The notes under the pieces: generated by a model | Told to the model about the DNA's origin: nothing | Databases searched by the model: none | Seen by the model: the letters and a program-made list of their open reading frames with translations, nothing else | NCBI RefSeq assembly: GCF_020595125.1 | Contig: NZ_JACNMS010000001.1 | Coordinates: forward strand, 806,001-870,000 | From: Jeotgalibacillus aurantiacus | GTDB lineage: Bacteria > Bacillota > Bacilli > Bacillales > Jeotgalibacillaceae | Reading direction: 5' to 3' | Length of the DNA stretch: 64,000 bases | Position numbers and translations under genes: made by a program | Shown here: positions 23,468 through 31,967 of the stretch, piece by piece | Numbering within the stretch: position 1 is the first letter of the stretch | Layout of the letters: every line of letters begins with the position of its first letter

Positions 23468-24175
23468 TTGCGTATTAATAAATTTATCAGTGAATCAGGA
23501 AAGGCGTCACGCCGCGCTGCGGACCGCCTTGTAGAAGAAGGAAAAGTGAAGATCAACGGCAAAATCGCCAAAATTGGTGCCCAGGTGGAGCCAGGCGACG
23601 AAGTCATGGTTAACGGTCAGACGATCCGCCTCGCCCGCAACAATGTCTACATCGCGCTCAACAAGCCGGTCGGCATCACCTGCACGTCTGAAAAAGGTGT
23701 GAAAGGTAACATTATTGACCTTGTGAACCATCCACTACGCATTTCGCATGTGGGCCGTCTTGATAAAGAGTCTGAAGGTCTGATTCTTCTAACAAATGAC
23801 GGGGACATCATTAACGAAATTCTCCGCCCGGAAAACGAGCACGAAAAAGAATACGTCGTGTCAGTGGATAAACCGATCACACCGGAATTTGTGAAGCAGA
23901 TGTCTGAAGGCGTCAAGATTTTAGGTACCAAAACAAAGCCTTGTAAGGTTGTTGAGCTCTCTAAATTTGAGTTTCAAATCACCCTCACACAAGGTCTTAA
24001 CCGCCAGATCCGCCGCATGTGTGAAGCGCTCGGCTACGAAGTATACCGCCTGCAGCGCACGCGCATCATGAATATTCACCTGAACAACCTGCCAGTCGGA
24101 CAGTGGCGTGACCTTTCGAAAAAAGAGCGCACACAGCTATTCAGAGAGCTGGATTATGAACCAAGGGAATGGTGA
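23468..24175 (+). CDS. rluF: RluF-like 23S rRNA pseudouridine synthase
   Basis: A protein of 235 residues if it starts at TTG 23468 ([22 protein letters not shown]), the usual N-terminus of the family, preceded by AGGAAGTG; a GTG at 23459 lies within that site. An S4 RNA-binding domain (1-55) precedes the RsuA/RluB/E/F catalytic domain with [25 protein letters not shown] (catalytic Asp99) and [18 protein letters not shown]. coli RluF modifies U2604 of 23S rRNA, and the equivalent site is inferred. A 21-bp repeat array and a shared terminator follow. Confidence 0.87.
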   Translation: MRINKFISESGKASRRAADRLVEEGKVKINGKIAKIGAQVEPGDEVMVNGQTIRLARNNVYIALNKPVGITCTSEKGVKGNIIDLVNHPLRISHVGRLDKESEGLILLTNDGDIINEILRPENEHEKEYVVSVDKPITPEFVKQMSEGVKILGTKTKPCKVVELSKFEFQITLTQGLNRQIRRMCEALGYEVYRLQRTRIMNIHLNNLPVGQWRDLSKKERTQLFRELDYEPREW

Positions 24176-24203
24176 TGTGCGTTTTTGAGGAGGATGGATG
24201 GGG

Positions 24204-24329
24204 TTCGCAGGATACCGGCCGTAGTTCGCAGAATTAGCGCCGTCTTTCGCAAAATAACGTCTAGGGTTCGCATAATTCCAGCCCACGTTCGAAAGATTTC
24301 ACCAGCGTTTCGCAAAATCGTGACATTTC
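24204..24329 (+). repeat. array B: six degenerate 21-bp units, core TTCGCARAAT
   Basis: Units begin at 24204, 24225, 24246, 24267, 24288 and 24309. Each is exactly 21 bp with the same core as arrays A and C. The last unit reads TTCGCAAAATCGTGACATTT, close to the last unit of array A. Unit 5 shares TTCGAAAGATTTC with the first unit of array A. Confidence 0.9.
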
Positions 24330-24350
24330 ACCCACCATCATCTCCTACAT

Positions 24351-24388
24351 GAAAAAAGCCTTTGTCTCCCCGGGACAAAGGCTTTTTC
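24351..24388. terminator. bidirectional terminator between rluF and the DUF2207 gene
   Basis: GAAAAAAGCCTTTGTC (24351-24366) pairs with GACAAAGGCTTTTTC (24374-24388), giving T runs on either strand. Confidence 0.9.
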
Positions 24389-24389
24389 A

Positions 24390-26024
24390 TTATCGTCGAT
24401 CCGTACTATCCACCGTCTCATACGCGGTTTTCACTGTTGGCATAATGGCCTGATACAGCCTGTGATAGGTCATCAGGTTGTTTACACTTTCAATCGCTTC
24501 CTGCTGATGGTTCGCCTCGTACAACAGATGATCGTTTTTACGTATCATCTTTTTATCTTCCATGCCAAGGCCAAACAGCATAACTTGAAGCTTTTTCTCT
24601 TCATCCCACTGATCCCATTTCTCAGTTTCAAGCTTTGGGTAGTCACGGTCAACCGATTCCCACTTCTGCTTAACCGCTGCTCCTTTTAGCGTTAAAGGTC
24701 GGTAGAAATACGCATAACCGATTGCGACAAGTGTAAATAGGAATGACAGCAGAAAATGCCACGGCAGACCGTTAGCCGGAAATAAAATGAGAAACGGCAG
24801 CATCGCAAGTCCAGTCAGGGCAATTCCGGCGCGATGCATTAAGGCTTCCTTAAATAGACCGCCTTCCTGGATCAATTCATCCTTTATCAGCTCTTTCCAC
24901 ACGTTATCGTCATGCCGGAAAAGATTATGCTGGTCTTCATAAAGCGTATACAACGATAAATCCGTCATCCTGAAGTCAGTACCCGAGCCCATTTTTTTAA
25001 ATAACCAGTCAACCAGCTTTTGTTCATGCTTTTTCAATCCGGACTCATTAACAAGTCTGAAGTGGCCTTCTTCTATTTCCTCCACATTTCCTTTCCGGAT
25101 CAGCTCAAGAAGTGCAACACCCATCGTTTCATCCGGAAATTCGTGTCTGGTCAGTCTTGTATTCATAAAGTAAAGCAATGCCGGCATCGTCACCTCCGGC
25201 TGTGTTCCCTGCTGCTCCATTTCCTCCCGAACCATTCGGGCATTGCGCCAGCTTTTCCAAATTCGCCAAATCAAAAACAGACCATACAAAAGAACAATTG
25301 GCAGACCAATCATACCGAATAATCGGCTTCTTTCTTCCCCGGCGACAATTTCCTCCTCAATCCCGCGAAGCGCTTCAATTAATTCAGGACGCAATTCTCC
25401 ATTTCCCGGATCTGCCGGCTGACCGAATGTTTCAGCGTCCCATGCTACACGGATATCTCCATCCCGGTTGGACGGAACCTTACCGTAGTAAAACTCGACA
25501 GCACCGCCCTCCATCACGGACTCTTTCCCATACGCTTCATCATACCCGAAAGCAATGCCCTCTTCTGCCGGTTCGAACGGCCAGACCTGAATCGTTAAAT
25601 CTTCAAAATCTGTCGGATTGGACGCATCGAAAAAGCCCCAGTGAAACTGCGCCAGGTCCTCATAAAAATCTACACCGTCTACAATGGTATAGACAATTTG
25701 AATCGTGAGAATCTCATCCTGACCACTGCGCTGGATCGAGTACGTATTGCCGTCCTTCACTACATTCAGCTCAGAGCCATTTTCTGCTGCCCTGACATTC
25801 TCAATAGTCTTTCCATCTCTTACAGGCAGCGTTCGTGTAATTTCATTGAATGCCCCCTCAAATTCATATGTATGTGTTTCTCTGACTTCAACATTTCCAT
25901 TCTCCGCAGCATATGCTTCAATCAGAGATTCTTCGATCCACACCGTTGCCGCTTTTGTCGGTGCAGGCTGGATAAAAAACGAACTGATTACGATCAATAT
26001 CATGATTTTTGAAAATCTATTCAT
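24390..26024 (-). CDS. DUF2207 membrane protein (YciQ-like)
   Basis: A 544-residue protein with a signal peptide (IMILIVISSFFIQPAPTKA), a large extracytoplasmic beta domain (about 25-215: ETHTYEFEGAFNEITRTLPV, FHWGFFDASNPTDFEDL), one membrane helix (FGMIGLPIVLLYGLFLIWRIW), a cytoplasmic wHTH-like segment (VTMPALLYFMNTRLTRHEFPD...LLELIRKGNVEEIEEGHFRL), two further helices and a charged tail. This is the layout of the DUF2207/YciQ family found across bacteria, whose function is not known. It is a single gene. The hydrophilic segments and overall length are normal. Confidence 0.85.
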   Translation of the reverse strand: MNRFSKIMILIVISSFFIQPAPTKAATVWIEESLIEAYAAENGNVEVRETHTYEFEGAFNEITRTLPVRDGKTIENVRAAENGSELNVVKDGNTYSIQRSGQDEILTIQIVYTIVDGVDFYEDLAQFHWGFFDASNPTDFEDLTIQVWPFEPAEEGIAFGYDEAYGKESVMEGGAVEFYYGKVPSNRDGDIRVAWDAETFGQPADPGNGELRPELIEALRGIEEEIVAGEERSRLFGMIGLPIVLLYGLFLIWRIWKSWRNARMVREEMEQQGTQPEVTMPALLYFMNTRLTRHEFPDETMGVALLELIRKGNVEEIEEGHFRLVNESGLKKHEQKLVDWLFKKMGSGTDFRMTDLSLYTLYEDQHNLFRHDDNVWKELIKDELIQEGGLFKEALMHRAGIALTGLAMLPFLILFPANGLPWHFLLSFLFTLVAIGYAYFYRPLTLKGAAVKQKWESVDRDYPKLETEKWDQWDEEKKLQVMLFGLGMEDKKMIRKNDHLLYEANHQQEAIESVNNLMTYHRLYQAIMPTVKTAYETVDSTDRR

Positions 26025-26257
26025 CTATTACACCCGCTTTCTTATGTAAGAATACGGCAAAACACGCCACTTGTTTCATTATAATTCTCTTTCTTGTAAA
26101 AATAAGTTAAATGTACCATTAGTCAGTACACTTTTTAGGACAAAACTGCTATATAACCTGCACAATATCGTAAGAATTTTAATCAAATCAGCCTTGCTGT
26201 CTGAAGCCTTCCCCTGTTAAACTAGACAGAACGTTTTTGGAAAGAGGTGGCAGGTAA

Positions 26258-26806
26258 ATGCTTCAGGCACTCATCATCTTTGTCGCACAGCTGATTTTTG
26301 TTCCGGTTTTAACCTTACGAACCATTATGATGGTTAAAGGTATGAAGGAAAAAGCAGCAGCCATGGGAATCTTAGAAGGGTTTATTTACGTGATTGCTTT
26401 AGGGATTGTATTTAGTGATCTATCAAACTATTTAAATATGGTCGCCTACGCGCTCGGCTTCGGAATCGGGGTTTACCTCGGTCAGATTCTCGAACAGCGT
26501 CTGGCAATAGGCTTTGTATCGATTGAAGTCAATATTATGAGTAAAAATGAGGATTTAATAAAGAATTTAAGAGATGAAGGATTCAGCGTTTCCACCTCAG
26601 AGGTTGAAGGAATGAACCAGGCACGCCGCTACAGACTGGATTGTACCGCACGCCGTGATCGCGAGCGTGAGTTTATCGACATTGTGAGTCAGTACGAACC
26701 GAGCGCCTTCATCGTATCTTATGAGCCGCGAAACTTTAAAGGCGGTTACATCACAAAAGCCATGCGGCGAAACAGGAAGAAAGCGAGCCAGATACAAAAA
26801 GGTTAA
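26258..26806 (+). CDS. DUF2179/UPF0316 membrane protein (YebE-like)
   Basis: A 182-residue protein with three membrane helices ([57 protein letters not shown]) and a soluble C-terminal DUF2179 domain ([31 protein letters not shown]... [15 protein letters not shown]). It is the UPF0316 architecture of B. subtilis YebE, of unknown function. DUF2179 domains in related proteins bind cyclic di-AMP or similar ligands, but that is not shown for this subfamily. AAAGAGGTGG precedes the ATG. A terminator follows. Confidence 0.85.
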   Translation: MLQALIIFVAQLIFVPVLTLRTIMMVKGMKEKAAAMGILEGFIYVIALGIVFSDLSNYLNMVAYALGFGIGVYLGQILEQRLAIGFVSIEVNIMSKNEDLIKNLRDEGFSVSTSEVEGMNQARRYRLDCTARRDREREFIDIVSQYEPSAFIVSYEPRNFKGGYITKAMRRNRKKASQIQKG

Positions 26807-26812
26807 TAATAG

Positions 26813-26854
26813 ACCGGTCACCTTTCTGTTGCTGGGAAGATGACCGGTTTTTTT
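26813..26854 (+). terminator. terminator after the DUF2179 gene
   Basis: ACCGGTCA (26813-26820) pairs with TGACCGGT (26841-26848), followed by seven T. Confidence 0.87.
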
Positions 26855-26899
26855 CTTCAGTTTAATGACCTCGAATCAGGCGGGACTTTTCTCACTGAA

Positions 26900-27025
26900 C
26901 TGACGAACTTGTTTGCGAAGCTTACAAAAGTGGCCGCTGAACTCACAAACCCGGTGTTCAACCTCACGAATGCCACGGCTAACCTCACGAACTCTTCCGC
27001 TAACCTTACATACACAAATTAAAAA
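26900..27025 (+). repeat. array E: six degenerate 21-bp units, core CTYACRAAY
   Basis: Units start at 26900, 26921, 26942, 26963, 26984 and 27005, each 21 bp with a core like CTCACGAAC followed by about 12 variable bases. The core is unrelated in sequence to that of arrays A-C, yet the period and unit number are the same. The array lies between two terminators. The plus strand stays open and gives a spurious LTN-repeat peptide. Confidence 0.85.
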
Positions 27026-27051
27026 GAGGCCTGGACAACCGTCCAGGCCTC
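27026..27051. terminator. strong bidirectional terminator
   Basis: GAGGCCTGGAC (27026-27036) pairs perfectly with GTCCAGGCCTC (27041-27051) around AACC, with five A before and a T-rich stretch after. The following 120 bp to the next gene hold no recognised element. Confidence 0.8.
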
Positions 27052-27174
27052 TTCCTCTAAATTTGCGGCGTTAAGGCACGCTCCACAACGTGTTCCTTTG
27101 AAAAGGATCCTTATCCGACTTACGCAAACGAGCTCATCGCATGAAGTCTACATTAAAGGAATAAAGGGATGATG

Positions 27175-28080
27175 TCAATTAATTCTTCCTTCTTCTTTGA
27201 GTATTTCTACAAATGCATCTACAATTGTGGGATCATAGTGACTTCCTGAAAGTTTGACGAGTTCATCTACTGCTGTTTGAACACTCAGTGCCTTGCGGTA
27301 AGCCCTGTCTTCGGTCATTGCATCAAATGTATCACTTACTGCAATAATTCTGGCTTCAAGTACAATGTCATCACCAGATAACCCGTATGGATAGCCCGAT
27401 CCATTCAGCCGTTCATGATGCTGTAAAATAATTGTTGAAATGCCCTCAAAATAAAGACTTTTTACCATTTCAGCGCCATCAATAGGATGCCTCATAATAA
27501 GGGCAAACTCTTCTTCTGTCAGTCGGCCCGGCTTTAGCAGGACTTCCTCAGGGGTGTTTATTTTCCCTACATCATGCAGAACCGAAGAAATATATAAGTT
27601 CTCGAGCTGTACTTTTGCCAGCTTCAATTTTCTCGCTATTTTTACTGCATACATGGCTACACGGTTATTATGCTGGTACGTATAACGATCTTTTTTCTCC
27701 ACCATTTCAACCATATTTTTCAATGTCTGGAACTCGGCACTTAACTCATGAAAAGTTGGTTCTGTCACAACCCAGAGCATCGTCACATCGGTTCTGGCCC
27801 GGAAATGGACAGGCTCTTCAAGATCGCTCGAAATAAAATAGTCATGAGGATCCAGGATAACGGTTTCTCCATATACCTCACCTGTAATTTCACCGGCGAG
27901 CAAATAATAAAACTCCATGACATTCGAATGCTCAGAGGGGTAGACGTAAAATAGGCTGCCTTGTGTGATATGCTGCACCATGATTTCAGTTCCGTCACCA
28001 CGTGCTAAAAGGTTAATATCAAAACTGTTTGAGATAAACTGTTCAATATATTCATCCTTTTTCTTGATCACAAAAGACAT
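27175..28080 (-). CDS. cupin-HD-GYP domain protein
   Basis: A 301-residue cytoplasmic protein. Residues about 20-108 form a cupin-like sensor (GSLFYVYPSEHSNVMEFYYLLAGEITGEV, ETVILDPHDYF). Residues about 125-295 are an HD-GYP domain with H169-D170 in LHDVGK, HHERLNGSGYP (221-231, GYP intact) and DTFDAMTEDRAYR. HD-GYP proteins hydrolyse cyclic di-GMP or related cyclic dinucleotides. An N-terminal cupin would let an unknown small ligand control this. The start at 28080 is six bases after GGGGGTG; a longer frame would begin inside that site. It is a single gene. Confidence 0.85.
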   Translation of the reverse strand: MSFVIKKKDEYIEQFISNSFDINLLARGDGTEIMVQHITQGSLFYVYPSEHSNVMEFYYLLAGEITGEVYGETVILDPHDYFISSDLEEPVHFRARTDVTMLWVVTEPTFHELSAEFQTLKNMVEMVEKKDRYTYQHNNRVAMYAVKIARKLKLAKVQLENLYISSVLHDVGKINTPEEVLLKPGRLTEEEFALIMRHPIDGAEMVKSLYFEGISTIILQHHERLNGSGYPYGLSGDDIVLEARIIAVSDTFDAMTEDRAYRKALSVQTAVDELVKLSGSHYDPTIVDAFVEILKEEGRIN

Positions 28081-28176
28081 ATGTATCACCCCCACTTAAT
28101 GTATAGCAAAAAGAGCGGAATCATTATTCATCCACTCTCTTCACCAATTGCGATTTTCTACTGCAGCAGCAATTTA

Positions 28177-28608
28177 TTAGTCACAGCAAGGAACAACACG
28201 TATTGGGTCAATCCATACATCACGATCACCAAAGCGCACCAGAATCCACTCGCACTCAGCTTCAACGCCGAGCTCAGCGGCTTTTTCAATAGCATCTGCT
28301 GTCATGTCAAATGTCTTGTTATATACTTTATCGACGATTTGATCCAGTTGTTTATTATATTTTTCAGTTAACTTGATGTATTCTTCACTGCTTGCATCAA
28401 GGCCTTCGACAGAAGTGAGATAGTCAGCGTACAGTTTATCTGATTTTTCAACCGCTTTATCAATTTCATCCGCAATCTTAGCATTTGTTTTTTCAATCAG
28501 CTCATATGCTTTCGCCTCATCAGAAGATGATGTGTCTGATGCAAAAGCACCCGTTCCAAGTCCAAAGAATAAAACGGCACTAAACAGAATGGTCAGGAAT
28601 TTTTTCAT
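28177..28608 (-). CDS. secreted protein of unknown function, helical
   Basis: A 143-residue protein with a clear Sec signal peptide (KKFLTILFSAVLFFGLGTGAFA, cleavage after AFA). The mature part is highly charged and helical (DEAKAYELIEKTNAKIADEIDKAVEKSDKLYADYL) and ends in a Cys-rich tail, with VVPCCD at the C-terminus and a further Cys in AECEW. I do not recognise a family. AGGAGG lies upstream. A long AT-rich regulatory-looking region precedes it. Confidence 0.65.
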   Translation of the reverse strand: MKKFLTILFSAVLFFGLGTGAFASDTSSSDEAKAYELIEKTNAKIADEIDKAVEKSDKLYADYLTSVEGLDASSEEYIKLTEKYNKQLDQIVDKVYNKTFDMTADAIEKAAELGVEAECEWILVRFGDRDVWIDPIRVVPCCD

Positions 28609-29146
28609 TTATGTTTTCCTCCTCGTTTGCATATATATTCATATCCACTGAATAACCACACACTCCAATATGCTCCAGGGAGGTCAAAACAGCTGATTTT
28701 AATACAAAATACGAGATTGTACTCTTAAAAGAAGCCTTACATCTATTCTTTCCTATGAATATCGTATTAAGATTATTATACTAACAGCTGAGACCAAAAT
28801 CCAGAAGAATATACAGGAGTAAAGACACATTTTCATTTACTTTCTGTGTACCCTATTGTCGGATCTCTAATCTTCAATAAAAATGAAAGCCATGTTCTTT
28901 TCTTTAATATCGTTCTATATAAAGAACATTTTGTGCACGGTTGACTGACTTGATCTGCTATTTCGATCATTCTCACAGATTCGCACTCCTTTCTTACGAC
29001 CGATTCTGATCAATATAGCCAGAAAAGATCATTTTTTTCTCCCTTTATAGAGAATAACATGTTCTTAATAAAGAATAAAGTGTTTTTTCCAAAAAAAAGA
29101 ACACTCCGATATATTTAACAATACCAGAGAGTCCTCAACGCTGATG
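28609..29146. other. AT-rich non-coding region with GTTCTTT inverted repeats
   Basis: No gene was seen in this 538-bp stretch. It contains a perfect 9-bp inverted repeat ATGTTCTTT / AAAGAACAT (28892-28900 and 28921-28929), and the same core recurs in ACATGTTCTT near 29058 and in AAGAACACT near 29097. The repeats may be binding sites for a regulator of the secreted-protein gene at 28177-28608. The last one, next to the DUF418 stop codon, may also form a weak terminator. Confidence 0.4.
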
Positions 29147-30322
29147 TTACTGTGCTTTTTTCAATTCAACTGACGGTAATTCTTTTTTACTTAAAACAGA
29201 CCAGTAGGTAAACATTCGAATCGTTTTTTCAAAAGGACCCTGGCTGAATATAGAGACCATCCACAAGCTCGCTGCCCATTGACATGCGATAATCACAATT
29301 GATAATAAAATCCCTGTGAATATGCCAAGCTGAGTGAAGTAACCAAGTCCAAACCCGTAGAAAATCATCACACAGATCAGCGACTGCATCAGGTAGTTGG
29401 TAAGAGATAATCGTCCAATAGCCGCAAAACCTTTTACAAACAATGAATCATTTTGGTCCATAAGCAGGCAGAAAAGTGCCATGTATCCAAATGCCAGAAC
29501 CGGACCTCCCAGCATATATACAGAACTGCTGATATTCAGCTCTGTTGCAAAATAGGCAAAACCTTTTAGTAAAACCCCAACGGGCACCAGCCAAACAGCT
29601 GTCCGCCTGACTGTTTCTTTGTATAAATAGAGTCTGCTGAACAGGTTGATTTTAGCTGCAGCCATTCCGTATAAAAACATCGGTAATATCATAAATGGCG
29701 CAAGTAGCAGAATAAAAAAGAAGAGCCCTGTTTCCATTACAAATGGGTCCTCTGTTGTCCGATGGTGCATGATCTCAGAGTATGTACCGTTTTGATAAAT
29801 ATGGTTTGTGTCTGCAATATATTGTGTGAGTTTTACTTTTTCTTCTTCTGTAACCGCAAATTCCTGTCCTCCGTATGTAACAGCAGAGGTTAAAACCAAT
29901 AAAACCGTCGCCCAGATCAGTAACGTTTTCACTTTTCTTCTAACAAAAAAGAAGAGAACAAAGCCGGTCGCTCCATACATAAAAAGGATGTCTCCTTCCC
30001 ATACAAACTGGGAATGGATGACGCCAAGAACAATAAGGAATACCATACGTCTGATCAGATGACGCTTACGTTTTAATCCCTTCTTCCTTAAACTCTCTAC
30101 CATTTTAATGATTCCATAGCCAAACAAAAAAGCAAAAATCGGCATAAAGCTCGTTTCAACAAATATTTTCAGAAAGGCCAGTGCGCCTTTATCAATCCAT
30201 GATGACGGCTCCAGTTCATCCTTACCGAACACACCATACAGAAATATCAGCATGTTCGCTAATAAAATGCCAAATAAACTTAGTCCCCTTAATGCATCTA
30301 CAACCGCAATTCTTTTTGTCAT
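29147..30322 (-). CDS. DUF418/YeiB-family membrane protein
   Basis: A 391-residue polytopic protein with about ten helices. It opens with RIAVVDALRGLSLFGILLANML and has FMPIFAFLFGYG and the C-terminal DUF418 block GRLSLTNYLMQSLICVMIFYGFGLGY...WMVSIFSQGPFEKTIRMFTYW. The first part is related to the acyltransferase/heparan-N-acetyltransferase (DUF1624) membrane fold. No activity has been shown for the DUF418 proteins I know of. Single gene, GGGGAG upstream of the ATG. Confidence 0.85.
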   Translation of the reverse strand: MTKRIAVVDALRGLSLFGILLANMLIFLYGVFGKDELEPSSWIDKGALAFLKIFVETSFMPIFAFLFGYGIIKMVESLRKKGLKRKRHLIRRMVFLIVLGVIHSQFVWEGDILFMYGATGFVLFFFVRRKVKTLLIWATVLLVLTSAVTYGGQEFAVTEEEKVKLTQYIADTNHIYQNGTYSEIMHHRTTEDPFVMETGLFFFILLLAPFMILPMFLYGMAAAKINLFSRLYLYKETVRRTAVWLVPVGVLLKGFAYFATELNISSSVYMLGGPVLAFGYMALFCLLMDQNDSLFVKGFAAIGRLSLTNYLMQSLICVMIFYGFGLGYFTQLGIFTGILLSIVIIACQWAASLWMVSIFSQGPFEKTIRMFTYWSVLSKKELPSVELKKAQ

Positions 30323-30494
30323 ACTGTATCTCCCCTTTATTCGTTCTTTCTTTTACGCTTCATAAAGTGGAAAGGATTCAAAAAATTGGTTGCGTTCTGA
30401 TAGCAATACGGAAATGCTAATTCAACCATCCAAATTCGAACCCCCCTCTTTCTCAGCGTATAATAGATTTATTAGCAGTAAGGAGTTGTTCGAT

Positions 30495-31925
30495 ATGAGT
30501 ATTCAAGAGCTGGGTTATGAATTTGATCCTTATTCATATCTTCTTTTTGTTCCGGTTGGACGCCGGTACTCCACCATTCGTTCTATCGGTCATAAAGAGG
30601 AGCGGGCAGTGCTTTCACGCATTCAGCAGTCAGCTTCTGAAGCATTAAGCAAGCTAACGTCCGAACAAAGAAAGCAGCTGTCACAGTTTGTCGGAACAGA
30701 CGAGCCGATGATTCCAATACCCGTTTATAAGCAGGAGCATATTTATCCGATGCTTGTCCGTCCGGAAATGTTTTTGTGGACAACCCATTCCCTTCAGCGA
30801 GGGCTGCCGATCGATCATGAACTATTTTACGAAAAAACGTATAGTAAACTGTCAGCAGAACAGCTGGATGAACATATCAGACAGGTCGTGCGTGATTATG
30901 TATTTTGCGCCCATCTTCATCAGCAGGAACGCAGTCAATGGATTGATAGGATCGCTGCCGCCTTTAAGACGCATCCATTTATCGAGCTGGCTGAGTCGAA
31001 AGAGCCGATTGTCAATGCCGTTGAGACCATGAACCGGTCATCGCTTCTTGCGGTATTAAAGTATCCCGAAGATATCGCTTTCTGGCGTCACCGGGTAGAG
31101 ATTGTCATGAGACCATACCGCCAGATTCCGGGAGCATGGCGCTGGGATGTGTGTAATCATGCGAAGGAATTAAGGATTCTTGATGAAACGCAATCCCTGC
31201 AGTGCGAATGTCCAATTTGTCAGTTTCAAATCACGTATGATGTTGAGAAAAATGAAGTGATCCTGCCAGAGGAACCGATCATGGAACGGACCGTAAAACG
31301 GATTGCAACCATTGAGCGGCAATTTAATGAGATTGCTGACCAAAGCAAAAATGTCATCGAATCACTTCAGGAATTGCAAACAATAAAGGAACAACTAAAG
31401 AAACATGCACCATTGCTTGAGGAGATTCTTGATCTGCAAAACGAGCTTGAGGAAGAGAACGACATGGAACTGATCAGATGTTATAAAGCGCTTAAAGAGA
31501 TCCAGCTGCCAAAAGAGCACATCACGCCAGAACTGTTAAGTCTCGCAAAAGTCACCTTAAAAGATGTTGCCGTGCTAAAAGAATCCAGGAAGTGGGCCGG
31601 CATTGACTTCAGGGACGCAGAAGCGCAGTTCCACGATCTCAAGACTCATTTAATAGCACTGCAGGCAGAAAGACAGCCGAAGCCCGGAGATATTATTTTT
31701 GAAACAAATGGATTTCAACTGACCCGTGCAGAAGCCGAAAAAGTAGAGTATTTTACCAAACAAACCGATCTGACTTTATCGTTTCACATTCTGTCACAGG
31801 TTTTAAAAGGAGAACCTACAAACAAAATCCGGACTTTACAGCTTCATGAAGCATCGATTTTTGGTCTATTAAGATCGTGGCCGGAAAAATATATAACGAA
31901 AGCGGTCAAATATATTCTCCATTAA
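30495..31925 (+). CDS. uncharacterised 476-residue protein, possible RQC-like C-terminal domain
   Basis: The start at ATG 30495 follows AAGGAG by nine bases; the frame is open further upstream but without a ribosome site. The protein is soluble. A central Cys cluster (VCNHAKEL, then LQCECPICQFQI) may bind zinc, and a coiled-coil-like stretch follows (about 290-370). The last 45 residues (LSFHILSQVLKGEPTNKIRTLQLHEASIFGLL) resemble the helical RQC-type nucleic-acid-binding segment of RecQ-related proteins. I am reminded of the RQC-minor families of Bacillales, but cannot confirm this. A nucleic-acid role is therefore tentative. A terminator shared with mqo follows. Confidence 0.55.
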   Translation: MSIQELGYEFDPYSYLLFVPVGRRYSTIRSIGHKEERAVLSRIQQSASEALSKLTSEQRKQLSQFVGTDEPMIPIPVYKQEHIYPMLVRPEMFLWTTHSLQRGLPIDHELFYEKTYSKLSAEQLDEHIRQVVRDYVFCAHLHQQERSQWIDRIAAAFKTHPFIELAESKEPIVNAVETMNRSSLLAVLKYPEDIAFWRHRVEIVMRPYRQIPGAWRWDVCNHAKELRILDETQSLQCECPICQFQITYDVEKNEVILPEEPIMERTVKRIATIERQFNEIADQSKNVIESLQELQTIKEQLKKHAPLLEEILDLQNELEEENDMELIRCYKALKEIQLPKEHITPELLSLAKVTLKDVAVLKESRKWAGIDFRDAEAQFHDLKTHLIALQAERQPKPGDIIFETNGFQLTRAEAEKVEYFTKQTDLTLSFHILSQVLKGEPTNKIRTLQLHEASIFGLLRSWPEKYITKAVKYILH

Positions 31926-31926
31926 A

Positions 31927-31965
31927 AAAAGCGGTCTCCCTGAATGTTCAGGGCAGACCGCTTTT
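31927..31965. terminator. bidirectional terminator between convergent genes
   Basis: AAAAGCGGTCT (31927-31937) pairs with AGACCGCTTTT (31955-31965), and CCCTGAA / TTCAGGG extends the stem inside. Confidence 0.9.
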
Positions 31966-31967
31966 CG

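Noticed and set aside
24204-24329. CRISPR array
   Set aside because: The repeats are 10-bp degenerate cores at 21-bp period, far too short and variable for CRISPR repeats, and no cas genes are present.
26840-27022. 60-residue plus-strand open frame with LTN repeats
   Set aside because: Begins inside the DUF2179 terminator and is produced by array E.
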